From: Streptomyces sp. NBC_01260
GTDB lineage: Bacteria > Actinomycetota > Actinomycetes > Streptomycetales > Streptomycetaceae
NCBI RefSeq assembly: GCF_036226405.1
Contig: NZ_CP108464.1
Location: forward strand, 8,618,001 to 8,682,000
Reading direction: 5' to 3'
DNA length: 64,000 nt
A program made the translations under genes and the position numbers. Of the stretch, positions 42,891 through 50,885 are shown in pieces (position 1 is the first letter of the stretch; the number at the start of each line of letters is the position of its first letter). The notes beneath the pieces were generated by a model. It worked only from the letters and a program-made list of their open reading frames with translations. It ran no database searches and had not been told where the DNA came from.

Positions 42891-43562
42891 TCACCGCGCG
42901 TCGGGTGTGCTCACCGAAATGGCGCTCTTGAAATCGGTAAGCGTGAGCGTGCCTTGAATGTCGGGGTTGGACGCGAAGTGCATTTCCTGGCGTACGCGCA
43001 CGACGCGGCCCTTTTCGTCGATCCATGCCTCGGCGTCGATTGTGGTGGCGGGGCCCAGATTGCGCCCGACCGCCTTGTCGACCGATTCGATGTCTTTCGG
43101 GGTGAGGCGGGCCGACACGCGCACGGGTTCGCTCCCTTGGTGTATGGACGCGCTGTGACCGAGCATGAGGTGCACGTACTGCGGAAGCCGGTCCACGGGT
43201 ATGCCGCCCTTGGCCGCCGACGCAGGAAATTCCTGCCACACACCGGGGGTTCCGCTTGCGCGCCGGTACACCTTCTGCTGGGTGATCACGACGTCCTCGG
43301 CGTACTGCTCGGTCTGTTCCGTCGTACGCCCCGTCAAAGGCGTGTTGAGGTTGATCCGTCCCACCATGAGTTGCAGTCGTGTTGGACCGGACTGCGTGAC
43401 GGCTCTGAGAGCGGCCGAGTAGGGGGCGTCGTCGGCTGCGGCCAGCCGCTCGCGGACCACCTGCTCGCCGGTTTCCGGTCGCGCGGGCGAGCCCGAGGCG
43501 CATGCCGAGAGCATCAGTCCCGAGAGCGCCAGAATCAGGGTCGCAGTCCGGTGGCGAATCAA
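42891..43562 (-). CDS. lipoprotein, LppX/LprG-like size and topology
   Basis: A 223-residue lipoprotein. The TTG at 43562 follows GAGGATCCGCCC and gives a short signal peptide (RHRTATLILALSGLMLSAC) with lipobox LSAC at about residue 19-22. The mature part contains alternating strands: RLQLMVGRINLNTP, VVITQQKVYRRASG, PVRVSARLTPKDIESV, AWIDEKGRVVRVRQEM and GTLTLTDFKSAISV, a pattern of lipid-binding lipoproteins (LolA/LppX-like folds). Ligand unknown. An IS5 remnant ends six bases after its stop codon region, so a natural terminator may have been lost. Confidence 0.72.
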   Translation of the reverse strand: MIRHRTATLILALSGLMLSACASGSPARPETGEQVVRERLAAADDAPYSAALRAVTQSGPTRLQLMVGRINLNTPLTGRTTEQTEQYAEDVVITQQKVYRRASGTPGVWQEFPASAAKGGIPVDRLPQYVHLMLGHSASIHQGSEPVRVSARLTPKDIESVDKAVGRNLGPATTIDAEAWIDEKGRVVRVRQEMHFASNPDIQGTLTLTDFKSAISVSTPDAR

Positions 43563-44137
43563 GGGCGGATCCTCTGAGTACCAGGCCCGGAGAGAGAACG
43601 CCCCAGGCCGCAGGTGGATGGTGGGCTCATCCTCCCCGGCCGCGGGGAGCAGGCGACGTACGGGGCAGGGGGTGTGATCGAGCGTGCGCCGAACGGTTAC
43701 GAAATCGGCTCCTGCGTTCGTACAACTGTTCCGGCCGAGACCGACACCATGATTGCTGGGGCCGAGTCGGACGCCCGTCGACAGGCAGCCCGTGTCATCC
43801 GGGGAGCCACGGCCTTCCGCCAGGGAGAGGAAGTCGGATGAATTGCGGTGGTTCCTGCGGAACCAACCGACCTGGCCCTCCACGCCACCCTTCACTCGGC
43901 ATCGGCCCTCACCACCGCCACCGGGAGACCTTGAATCCACGGAGCTGTGCCGATCCACCCACTACCGTCACGAAGCCGTCAGCCCAACCGGCGAAGCGAG
44001 CACATCCACACTGCGGCCATCGACCGATTGCTCCCCAGCCGGTGTGAGGGCGGGCGGAACTGCCCCCACACCGGCTTCGAAACATCGCTGGGCCTCCGGA
44101 GCCGCGTACTTCAGGTCTGGATTTCCGTGCCGGAGCC
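43563..44137. other. 575-base region without a recognisable gene
   Basis: It should carry the lipoprotein promoter on its left. Open frames of 60-180 codons show no domain motifs or ribosome sites. Confidence 0.4.
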
Positions 44138-44872
44138 TCAGCTGCTGATCAGAGTCCGGTCGAGGAGGGGCAGCAGACGGTCCCAGTGATGCTGCAGTGC
44201 GGCGGGGTCGAAGGCGTCGGTGTCGGACATGGTGAAGCCGTGGACGGTGCCGGGGTAGATCTCGGAGGTGTAGTCGACCCCCGCGGCGTCCAGGGTCTGG
44301 TTGAGCTTGCCGAGGGCCTCCGGCGTCATGTCGCCTTCGGCGTGGCCGAGGTGGACCTCGGCGGTGAGGCGGCGCAGGCTGTCGGGCCCTTCGACGCCCA
44401 CGGGACCGTGGAATGCGGCAACGGCGGCCACCTGGCCGGGGTGGGCCGCGGCGGTGCGCATCGCCAGGAGGCCGCCGATGCAGTAACCGGTCACCGCGAC
44501 CGGTCCGGCGCCGACCTCGGGCTGAGCGGTGAGGAACCTGAGGAAGGCGTCGGCGTCGCTCAGGGACCGTTCGGCGGTGTGCGCCTCGATCAAGGGCATC
44601 AGCTGGGCGAAGACCGCGGGCCGGGCCTCTTCTCCGATGTACTCGGGAAGTTCGATCACCGGTGTCGGTCCGTGCCGGTAGAAGAAATTGGGGACGAGTA
44701 CGTAGTACCCGTGCCCGGCCAGTTCGCGGGCCATCTCCCGCAGCACGGGCCGGATGCCGAAGCCGTCCGCGTACATCAGCACCCCTGGGTGCTGCTCACC
44801 ACCGTCGGGGAAGGCGGCGAAAGCGTCGGCCTCGCCGTCCGCGGTGGGAATGTGCAGCATCTTGGTGGGCAT
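44138..44872 (-). CDS. dienelactone hydrolase family protein
   Basis: A 244-residue cytoplasmic alpha/beta hydrolase. The nucleophile motif is VTGYCIGGLLA with Cys131 as in dienelactone hydrolases; the acid lies near HLGHAEGDMTPE and the histidine in YPGTVHGFTMSD (about 217). It also has GVLMYADGFGIRPVLREMA. GACAGGAGAACTC precedes the ATG. In aromatic degradation the enzyme opens dienelactones to maleylacetate, but streptomycete paralogues often have other substrates, and no chlorocatechol genes are present. Confidence 0.88.
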   Translation of the reverse strand: MPTKMLHIPTADGEADAFAAFPDGGEQHPGVLMYADGFGIRPVLREMARELAGHGYYVLVPNFFYRHGPTPVIELPEYIGEEARPAVFAQLMPLIEAHTAERSLSDADAFLRFLTAQPEVGAGPVAVTGYCIGGLLAMRTAAAHPGQVAAVAAFHGPVGVEGPDSLRRLTAEVHLGHAEGDMTPEALGKLNQTLDAAGVDYTSEIYPGTVHGFTMSDTDAFDPAALQHHWDRLLPLLDRTLISS

Positions 44873-45215
44873 GAGTTCTCCTGTCGTGGTTGACGTATCG
44901 AGCTGTGATCAACACGAAACACGACAGGAGGCGGATCCCGCGCAGCAGCGCCGGATCCTCGATCCAACAGTGGGCAGGCCCTGGTCCGTACGGCGCTCAG
45001 TGGAGCGCCGGGTCACCAATCCGTGTGTGGCGCGATGCCGTCCCGGTAGTCATCGCCACACAACGTAGCCCACCGGACGGGATCGATGCCAGCCTCCAAG
45101 TCCACAGTGATGTTCGCTTGACTGACCTCGTCAGTACCTCGGATCCTCAACGCGGCCGACGCGCTGCCCGTCACAGCGATACCGATCCAGTGTCTCGTGT
45201 GTCCGACATCAGGGG
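44873..45215. other. 343-base region without a recognisable gene
   Basis: Contains the promoter of the dienelactone hydrolase; no motif-bearing open frame seen. Confidence 0.35.
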
Positions 45216-45908
45216 TCAAGGCCCCCGGACGGCGCTGTCAGCCTCGAACCTGGGCAGTTCCATGTGCTTGCCCGCGTTGGCGTGCAACGTCTTCTCCTTC
45301 GAAGCGAAGGCGTCGAACAGTGCGAGGGTGGCCTCACGCGGGATGCGCTCGTTGTCCCACTGCATGTCGAACTCGATCGGGACGGTGATCTGCTTCGCCT
45401 TCTCGACCAGGTCATCGGGCCACATCAGGCCGAAGGCCGCGGCCGTGATCCTGGGCTCGATCGCCACCAGAGGCACCCGATCGGTGCCCAGGTCGATGCC
45501 GACGTAGCCCACCGGCCCATCGGCGCCGATCTCCGGAAGTTCCTGAAGGGCGTCCGGGGTCGCCTGCCACTCGGGCACGGCGAACTCCGCCAGCCGGGCG
45601 TTGTAACGGACGATGATCGGCCCTTCGAGCTCGCCGGCCGCCCGCGCCTTGCGCAGCTCGGCGATCTCCTGCTTGTCGTGCGCGCCGATGACGGCGACAT
45701 GGAAGCCGCAGCCGGTCACGAGGCTGTGCGCCCGGCCCACCATCGCCAGATGCTTCTTGTGCGCACCCCTGGTCCTGATGGGCCACGGTGGGGCGCGATC
45801 GGCGCCGGAGGCCGGCGACCAGAGAATGCCGGGGACGTCGCCCACGGTGAAGTCGCGCTCGACCATGCCGTTCGACGACGGCTCGGCGGTGAAGTGCAGG
45901 GACTGCAC
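45216..45908 (-). pseudogene. alpha/beta hydrolase, degenerate (micro-inversion, nucleophile lost)
   Basis: The 230-codon frame opens with GTG at 45908 (ribosome site GAAAGG) and clearly belongs to a streptomycete alpha/beta hydrolase family: MQSLHFTAEPSSNGMVERDF, GDVPGILWSPASGADRAP, HKKHLAMVGRAHSLVTGCGF and PEWQATPDALQELPEIGADG. Three key parts are damaged. The oxyanion strand, LVLMGHGG in relatives, is replaced by PPWPIRTRG because 28 bases read correctly only on the opposite strand. The DAPGHGDRP loop is missing after HVAVIGA. The nucleophile elbow is GYVGIDLGT with Asp in place of Ser. The C-terminus stops early (ADSAVRGP). The frame is intact but the enzyme is almost surely dead. Confidence 0.65.
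45766..45793 (+). repeat. 28-bp inverted segment inside the hydrolase gene
   Basis: On the plus strand these bases read CTG GTC CTG ATG GGC CAC GGT GG, i.e. LVLMGHGG, the exact oxyanion motif expected from the minus-strand gene that surrounds it. The segment begins cccc and ends gggg and is bordered by gcgca and cgcg, giving short inverted repeats at which inversion could occur. Confidence 0.6.
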
Positions 45909-46241
45909 AGGTGTTGCCTTTCGGGAGTGCCTTGTTGTCGAGGCGCTCCCGGCGACAGGCTACGTCAATCGCCATACTGTGACGGAAGGGGGAGCACCCA
46001 CATCGATACAGCGTTCATGGGTCTCACCTCCTCGGACGGTATCGCGGTCAACTGAAGCCAACAGCCTCAATCACTATCCCTCCAAACCCTCTCCTCGCCA
46101 CGTGATCACGACTCCAGACACGTGCCAGTGGTTCGCTGCTTTGGCTGGTACGTCGGGGGCGCTGTAACGGCGGAATCAGCGGCGGTATCAACACCGGTGC
46201 GGTGGCTGATGTCTGAGTTCCTGGCGTTCCTGGAGCGACGG
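45909..46241. other. 333-base region without a recognisable gene
   Basis: Upstream of the hydrolase and downstream of the SUKH-like gene. No motif-bearing frame or clear hairpin was found. Confidence 0.35.
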
Positions 46242-47276
46242 CTACTCGCTCTCTCCCGCCACTGAGGCGAGCTCGTCGAGCAGCGCGGTGATGGCGGCTT
46301 CGGTCAAGCGATAGCCGTCTGCGGTCTCGACGATGCGGCCCGAGGCGACACGGGAGTTCCACCACTCTTCGAGGAAGCCGGGGGCGTATCCGCCGGTCCG
46401 GAAGTCGTACTGCTCGGACACGAGACCGAAAATGATCATGAGTTCGTAGTCCGGCAGCGCATAGGAACGCTCGTACTGCGCAGGCGTTCTGATGTACCGC
46501 TCGAAGGAGCCGACCCGGTTGAAGCTGGTGAATAGCCAGAACAGGTAGTCGTACATCAACCTGGAGCACGTGTCGGCGTGAAGGGCGAAGAACCCCTTGT
46601 CGCGGACGACGGCCTCGCCCAGCGCCCGCATCCGCCGGTCCGCGTCGGGCAGAACGTCCGCGACCTCACGGAAAGCACGTAGCAGGATGGGGGAGAAGCT
46701 GCCGTCGCGCACCATGGCCAGGGCGGCGAGCCGGTCCTGCTCCGAGGTGTCGTAGACGGACTCGTCGACCAGGCCCGTGATGAAATCCTCGAAGTTCTCG
46801 GCGACCAAGGTGATCGCGAAGTCGTCCTCCTGGTCGACGTGGACGACGGTCGGCTCACCCTGCCTGCCGCACACGCGGTAGTCGAGGGCGAGCATGTCGT
46901 GGCCTGCCGAGGGTGTGTCGGCGAAGTAGACACCGATGTCGGGGTACTCCCACATGTCGATCCAGAACCGGCTGCCGAACTCGCCGCCGAGTGATTGCGG
47001 CCGGGCCCGTCCGATGCCCCGGATGCCGGTGATCTCGATGTGGTCGTCGGCCCAGGACGTCGGCTCGGACACCGGGAAGCAGGCCCGGGCCGGAGTGCCG
47101 CCGTTGTGCGCGTTCATCAGGGCGATGTAGGAGCCGGGCAGACGGTATCCGCCGAGCTCATCCTCCAAGGACGCGATCAACTCCAGCGAGGGCCGGCCCT
47201 CCTCCACGTACTCCTCCAGCGCGTGCGCCGAGTCGTCCCAGAACCCGGCGACGTCGAAGCCCTCGAAATGTCTCAC
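46242..47276 (-). CDS. SMI1/KNR4 (SUKH) family protein
   Basis: About 344 residues. The GTG at 47276 follows GGGAGGGCACA. The first 170 residues carry the SUKH pattern: LIASLEDELGGYRLPGSYIA, LMNAHNGGTPA, FPVSE, IGRARPQSLGGEFGSRFW, GVYFADTPSAGHDMLALDYR and TVVHVDQEDDFAITLVAENF. A helical C-terminal extension of about 170 residues follows, not part of the minimal domain. Such proteins are immunity factors of polymorphic toxins or regulatory binders. No toxin is adjacent; the next upstream gene is another small acidic protein of possible immunity type. Confidence 0.8.
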   Translation of the reverse strand: MRHFEGFDVAGFWDDSAHALEEYVEEGRPSLELIASLEDELGGYRLPGSYIALMNAHNGGTPARACFPVSEPTSWADDHIEITGIRGIGRARPQSLGGEFGSRFWIDMWEYPDIGVYFADTPSAGHDMLALDYRVCGRQGEPTVVHVDQEDDFAITLVAENFEDFITGLVDESVYDTSEQDRLAALAMVRDGSFSPILLRAFREVADVLPDADRRMRALGEAVVRDKGFFALHADTCSRLMYDYLFWLFTSFNRVGSFERYIRTPAQYERSYALPDYELMIIFGLVSEQYDFRTGGYAPGFLEEWWNSRVASGRIVETADGYRLTEAAITALLDELASVAGESE

Positions 47277-47439
47277 TGTGCCCTCCCGCACCTGACCGTC
47301 CGGCGATTGCGGGTTCCGCGCTCCGGCACGATCGCGGACCGGCGCGACCGGTCGTCACCAGTGATTGCCCGCCATCGGGCCTGGGCGGATCCGGCGAGCT
47401 TGAACACCATGGCGAACGCAGCGACGGGACTGCCGACGG

Positions 47440-47799
47440 TCATTTCCTGCGCTCATTCATCCCGGACAGGCTGTATCCCTCGGCCTCGTCCCACGGTATG
47501 TCGATGTCGTCCATGTGCACCGCCCACTCGGCATCCGACAGAACTCTGCGCAACTCCGTAACGGAATGCAGGAGGTGGGTGAGCACCGGCATCAGGCGGT
47601 CGAAGTCGGACGGCATCTTGGTGGCCCCGGCGACGCGTTCCTCCGGCCCGTCGTCGGACAGCTCGTACAGGTACAGACTTTCCTCGTCGTCGTACGGGAA
47701 CGACGTCGTGTGCGCGGCGACGACGCATTCGATCGCGGACGATTCGGCTTCGGTCAAAGGTGCCGCGCGGTGTGCGCTGTAGTACAGAGAGACGCTCAT
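47440..47799 (-). CDS. small acidic hypothetical protein
   Basis: A 119-residue cytoplasmic protein: MSVSLYYSAHRAAPLTEAES, SFPYDDEESLYLYELSDDGP, ATKMPSDFDRLMPVLTHLLH and AEWAVHMDDIDIPWDEAEGY. The strong negative charge and the W.VH.DD..IPWDE ending resemble a family of small streptomycete immunity-like proteins, but I do not recognise the domain. There is no clear ribosome site, hinting at a leaderless or translationally weak start. Confidence 0.55.
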   Translation of the reverse strand: MSVSLYYSAHRAAPLTEAESSAIECVVAAHTTSFPYDDEESLYLYELSDDGPEERVAGATKMPSDFDRLMPVLTHLLHSVTELRRVLSDAEWAVHMDDIDIPWDEAEGYSLSGMNERRK

Positions 47800-48043
47800 G
47801 ATGTGACGGTACGGCGAGGGTCTGACATTGATGCTGATACTGAGGTTCCGGTGGCCGTGGCTCAGGGTCTGACTGACGCCCTGCTGGGCTGTCTTCCGGT
47901 TGTACTGTCCGGCCGCCTCGACCTTTCCTCACGGCTCCGGCCGGGCGGAACATGACCTGATAGGAGCTTGGCCAGAAGCCCCTTCAATGTCCTGTCTGCG
48001 CCACCCGGCCGGTGCCTACCTCCGGTTGGAAGGCATCATCAGC

Positions 48044-48442
48044 ATGACATCAAGGGTCACGGAACACACTGCGGGCCAGCATGTGTTCGGCGGAGTCGAT
48101 TCCCACGCCGACACGGTCCATGTCGCTGTCATCAGCGACAACGGCGGCCATCTCGCGGACGTCGAATTCGCCACCACCGCCGCCGGGTACGCGGCGGCCC
48201 TGGCTTTCCTGTCCGCACACGGCCATGTGATCGCGATCGGTGTGGAAGGCACCTCTTCCTACGGAGCCGGCTTCACCCGAACCGCCCGCTCCCACGGGCA
48301 CCGGGTCATCGAGGTCAACCGCCCCGACAGGGCCGAACGCCGCCGCACCGGCAAGTCGGACCCGATCGACGCCTACGCCGCCGCCCGTGCCGCCCTGGGA
48401 GGCGAGGACCGCCTCCTCGCCCGCGAACCGGCGCACACGCGT
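48044..48442 (+). pseudogene. IS110-family transposase, N-terminal fragment
   Basis: The ATG at 48044 starts GGVDSHADTVHVAVISDNGG, then GVEGTSSYGAGFTRTARSHG and KSDPIDAYAAARAALGG: the DEDD (RuvC-like) domain with three of the catalytic acids. After about 130 residues the coding stops matching, exactly where the antisense strand begins to match a pyruvate carboxyltransferase. The serine-containing C-terminal domain is missing. Confidence 0.78.
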
Positions 48443-49047
48443 GAACATGGCCGCAGCTTCCTCGGGCAGTTGGTCGCCGACCGTGTCCGCCAGGACCACC
48501 ACCCCGGCCCCGGCCGCCGTCATCCGCGCGGCATGCTCTGCCACCAGCGCGTGGTCCGCACGGGAGGCGTCGGCCAGGCATACGTCAACGGCCACACTGT
48601 CATCGGTTCCCGGGCCTGAGCGACCAACACGGCGCCCGCGGTCAGTGCCTGCTCCGCGGAGGTGTGGGTCATCACCCGCGCCATCGCCTCGGACGCGGGA
48701 ACGATCACCATGATCCTCGCATGGGTGCTGCCCCGGACCGCGGCCAGGGCCTGCCGCACGTCGCCTGGAGTGCCTCGGCACACCGCGGAGACGCTCACTG
48801 AGCCTTCGGCCTCCACCGCCACCTTTCGCACCGCCTCGAACTCCTCCCGGCAGACAGCGGGGAAGCCTGCGGCGAACACCACGTGCCGCGGTCCGGCCCC
48901 TGTGAAGACCTCGCCCTGGGCGCGTGCGAGGCGTACCCGGAAGTCAGCCGTCATCAGGGTCTTGGCCTGGGCTCCGTCACGCGGCGACTCCTCCCACAAC
49001 ACCACCCGGCCCGCCTGCGCGGATTCGCGCACCACATCACCAGCCAC
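48443..49047 (-). pseudogene. isopropylmalate/homocitrate synthase-like gene, frameshifted and truncated
   Basis: The minus strand from 49047 reads VVLWEESPRDGAQAKTLMTA, containing the RDGxQ motif of the HMG-CoA lyase/isopropylmalate synthase TIM barrel, and continues GPRHVVFAAGFPAVCREEFE to MTHTSAEQALTAGAVLVAQA. Near 48600 the frame shifts and DVCLADASRADHALVAEHAA, MTAAGAGVVVLADTVGDQLP (barrel strands 5-6) follow until the IS110 fragment. About half of the family's usual length is missing. Confidence 0.72.
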
Positions 49048-49283
49048 CGCCCCACCCTTCGCTCACGGCCCTTGCACAGCGGGCCCGTCATGCCTGAGGA
49101 AACGGTCACCCCGAGCGGGCTCCTGCCGCAGCTGCAGCGGCCTGATTCACACGATCGGGTCGCCCCGCGGCCGCACGGCCCATTGGGTGCAACGACAGCG
49201 CCGCGCCCGTGCGCCCGCGCGCACCGAGGCTCTGTGGGCAACGCGAGCGGTCCCTGAGCCAGGTGCGTCAGGGACCATGAAGC

Positions 49284-50162
49284 ATGCGCCCGGATGGCTG
49301 GCACCTCACCGAAGACATCGACGACTTCCTCACTCGAGCCGGAGACTTCCTGCGCTCGCGTCCCGCCCTGCACAACACGCCACTGACGGTGATCGAGGGA
49401 CTGCGAACACGCGGGGCGTACGGATGCGGCGCCGGAGCCACCGTCCTCGGCCGACTGGAGGCTGGGGGTGAGGTCCGCGCCATTTTCTACCGCTCTCCGT
49501 CCCACCGCCTGACCCTCACCCCCCTCTCCCGAGAGCAGGCCGACACCCTCGCCGCTCACCTGGCCGGCCTCGGGCACCTCCTCACCGGCGTCCTCGCGGA
49601 CCAGGAGACCGCCACCGCGTTCGCCGAGACATGGCAGCGGCACACAGACGCAGCGCCCTTGCCCAGTTGGCGGGCCCGTCTCCACCGTCTCGGCACGCTC
49701 ACCCCAGCGGAGCCGCGCCCAGCGGGCCGGGGGCGCATCGCGGGCGAGCAGGACCGCGAACAACTCATCCGCTTGTGCGGTGAGTTCGCCGCCACGGTCG
49801 GGGAAGTCCCCGCCGTGGACGCCAGTTCCTGGGCCGGCTCGCGCTTCGCCGACAGACACTTCACGTTCTGGGAGACCTCCGACGGCACCCTCGTCTCCAT
49901 GGCGGCCGTGACCTCGGTGATCGCCGGCATGGTCCGGGTGGACCCGGTCTACACCCCGGCCGGCTTCCGGGGCCGCGGCTACGCGGGCGCCCTGACAGCC
50001 GAGGTGAGCAGAGCCGCGCTGGCCGCGGGTGCGACAGACGTCGTACTGTTCGCGGACCCGGCCAACCCCACCAGCAGCGCTCTCTACCAGCGCATCGGAT
50101 ATGTTCCGGTTGCCGACTTCGCCGCGTACGACTTCTCCCGCAACGCGCCGGAAGCCGGTTGA
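49284..50162 (+). CDS. GNAT-family N-acetyltransferase with N-terminal extension
   Basis: A 292-residue cytoplasmic protein. The C-terminal half is a GNAT fold: GRIAGEQDREQLIRLCGEFA, then VSMAAVTSVIAGMVRVDPVYTP region, the acetyl-CoA loop FRGRGYAGALT (about 228-238) and DVVLFADPANPTSSALYQRI, GYVPVADFAAYDF. The first 140 residues (MRPDGWHLTEDIDDFLTRAG...) form a second, degenerate GNAT-like half. Several upstream codons could start the gene. The acceptor is unknown. It stands between the carboxyltransferase wreck and a remnant-rich spacer. Confidence 0.82.
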   Translation: MRPDGWHLTEDIDDFLTRAGDFLRSRPALHNTPLTVIEGLRTRGAYGCGAGATVLGRLEAGGEVRAIFYRSPSHRLTLTPLSREQADTLAAHLAGLGHLLTGVLADQETATAFAETWQRHTDAAPLPSWRARLHRLGTLTPAEPRPAGRGRIAGEQDREQLIRLCGEFAATVGEVPAVDASSWAGSRFADRHFTFWETSDGTLVSMAAVTSVIAGMVRVDPVYTPAGFRGRGYAGALTAEVSRAALAAGATDVVLFADPANPTSSALYQRIGYVPVADFAAYDFSRNAPEAG

Positions 50163-50885
50163 GAGCGCCCTGGATCGCGGCCCAGGAGGTGCCGTCCGAT
50201 TCCTGCGCGGCCACGAACGGCTACGGCCGGCCGGGCATCATCCGATGCGTGGCTTCACCGCGGCCATGGGCAGGGCGGAACGGGCGGTCCGGACACGCCG
50301 CAAGGCCGGGGCCGGCGCTCGCGCGCCACGCGAACCGGCGCCCACGCTCCGGGCCCTGCTGCCCGCCGGCCCAGGCCGCGTAGACCTTGAGCCCGGAGAT
50401 CTGGGCGGCGGGCCACCCGCTGTCGGCCGTGAAGGTCAGCCGGTGGCCGCGGTTACGAGCTGTCGGGATCCCCCCCCCGAAGTCTGGAGGTACGCCGCGC
50501 GCCTGCGGCCACTGGTGGCCGCCACCAGCTCCGATCGAAGGCACGCCGACCACTGCCGCCCCGGCGACGGCAGGGCACGGATCGTGACGTTCGCCAACGG
50601 GCTCTCCAAGGGACCGTGGGCAAGATCCTCAAGCGTGAAATCGTCCTCCAGCAGCAGGTGTTCGACGGCTGAACCGATCTGGTTCCGTGTCGGACCCAAG
50701 GCCGGGCCGACGTGGGCAGGGACGGGTCGATGCCTGGATCTGCAGAAGTGCCCGGGAACCAGGTGGAGGCCCTTCGACGTGGGATGTTGACGGCCAAGGT
50801 CCAGAGTTGAACTCTTGTGGACGGTTTCATGAAGGCTTTTCGATCTTGACTGAAAACCAGCGGACCATGGCTAGCGTCCGCTCTT
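50163..50885. other. 723-base spacer containing two gene scraps
   Basis: Two short fragments can be read. On the minus strand around 50375-50465, NRGHRLTFTADSGWPAAQIS and GLKVYA match the last strands of an F5/8 (CBM32-type) carbohydrate-binding domain. On the plus strand at 50610-50672, VGKILKREIVLQQQVFDG followed by TGA matches the catalytic-lysine C-terminus of an acyl-CoA ligase. Near the right end, ttttc (50837-50841) and gaaaa (50852-50856) flank the likely promoter of the next gene. Confidence 0.5.
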
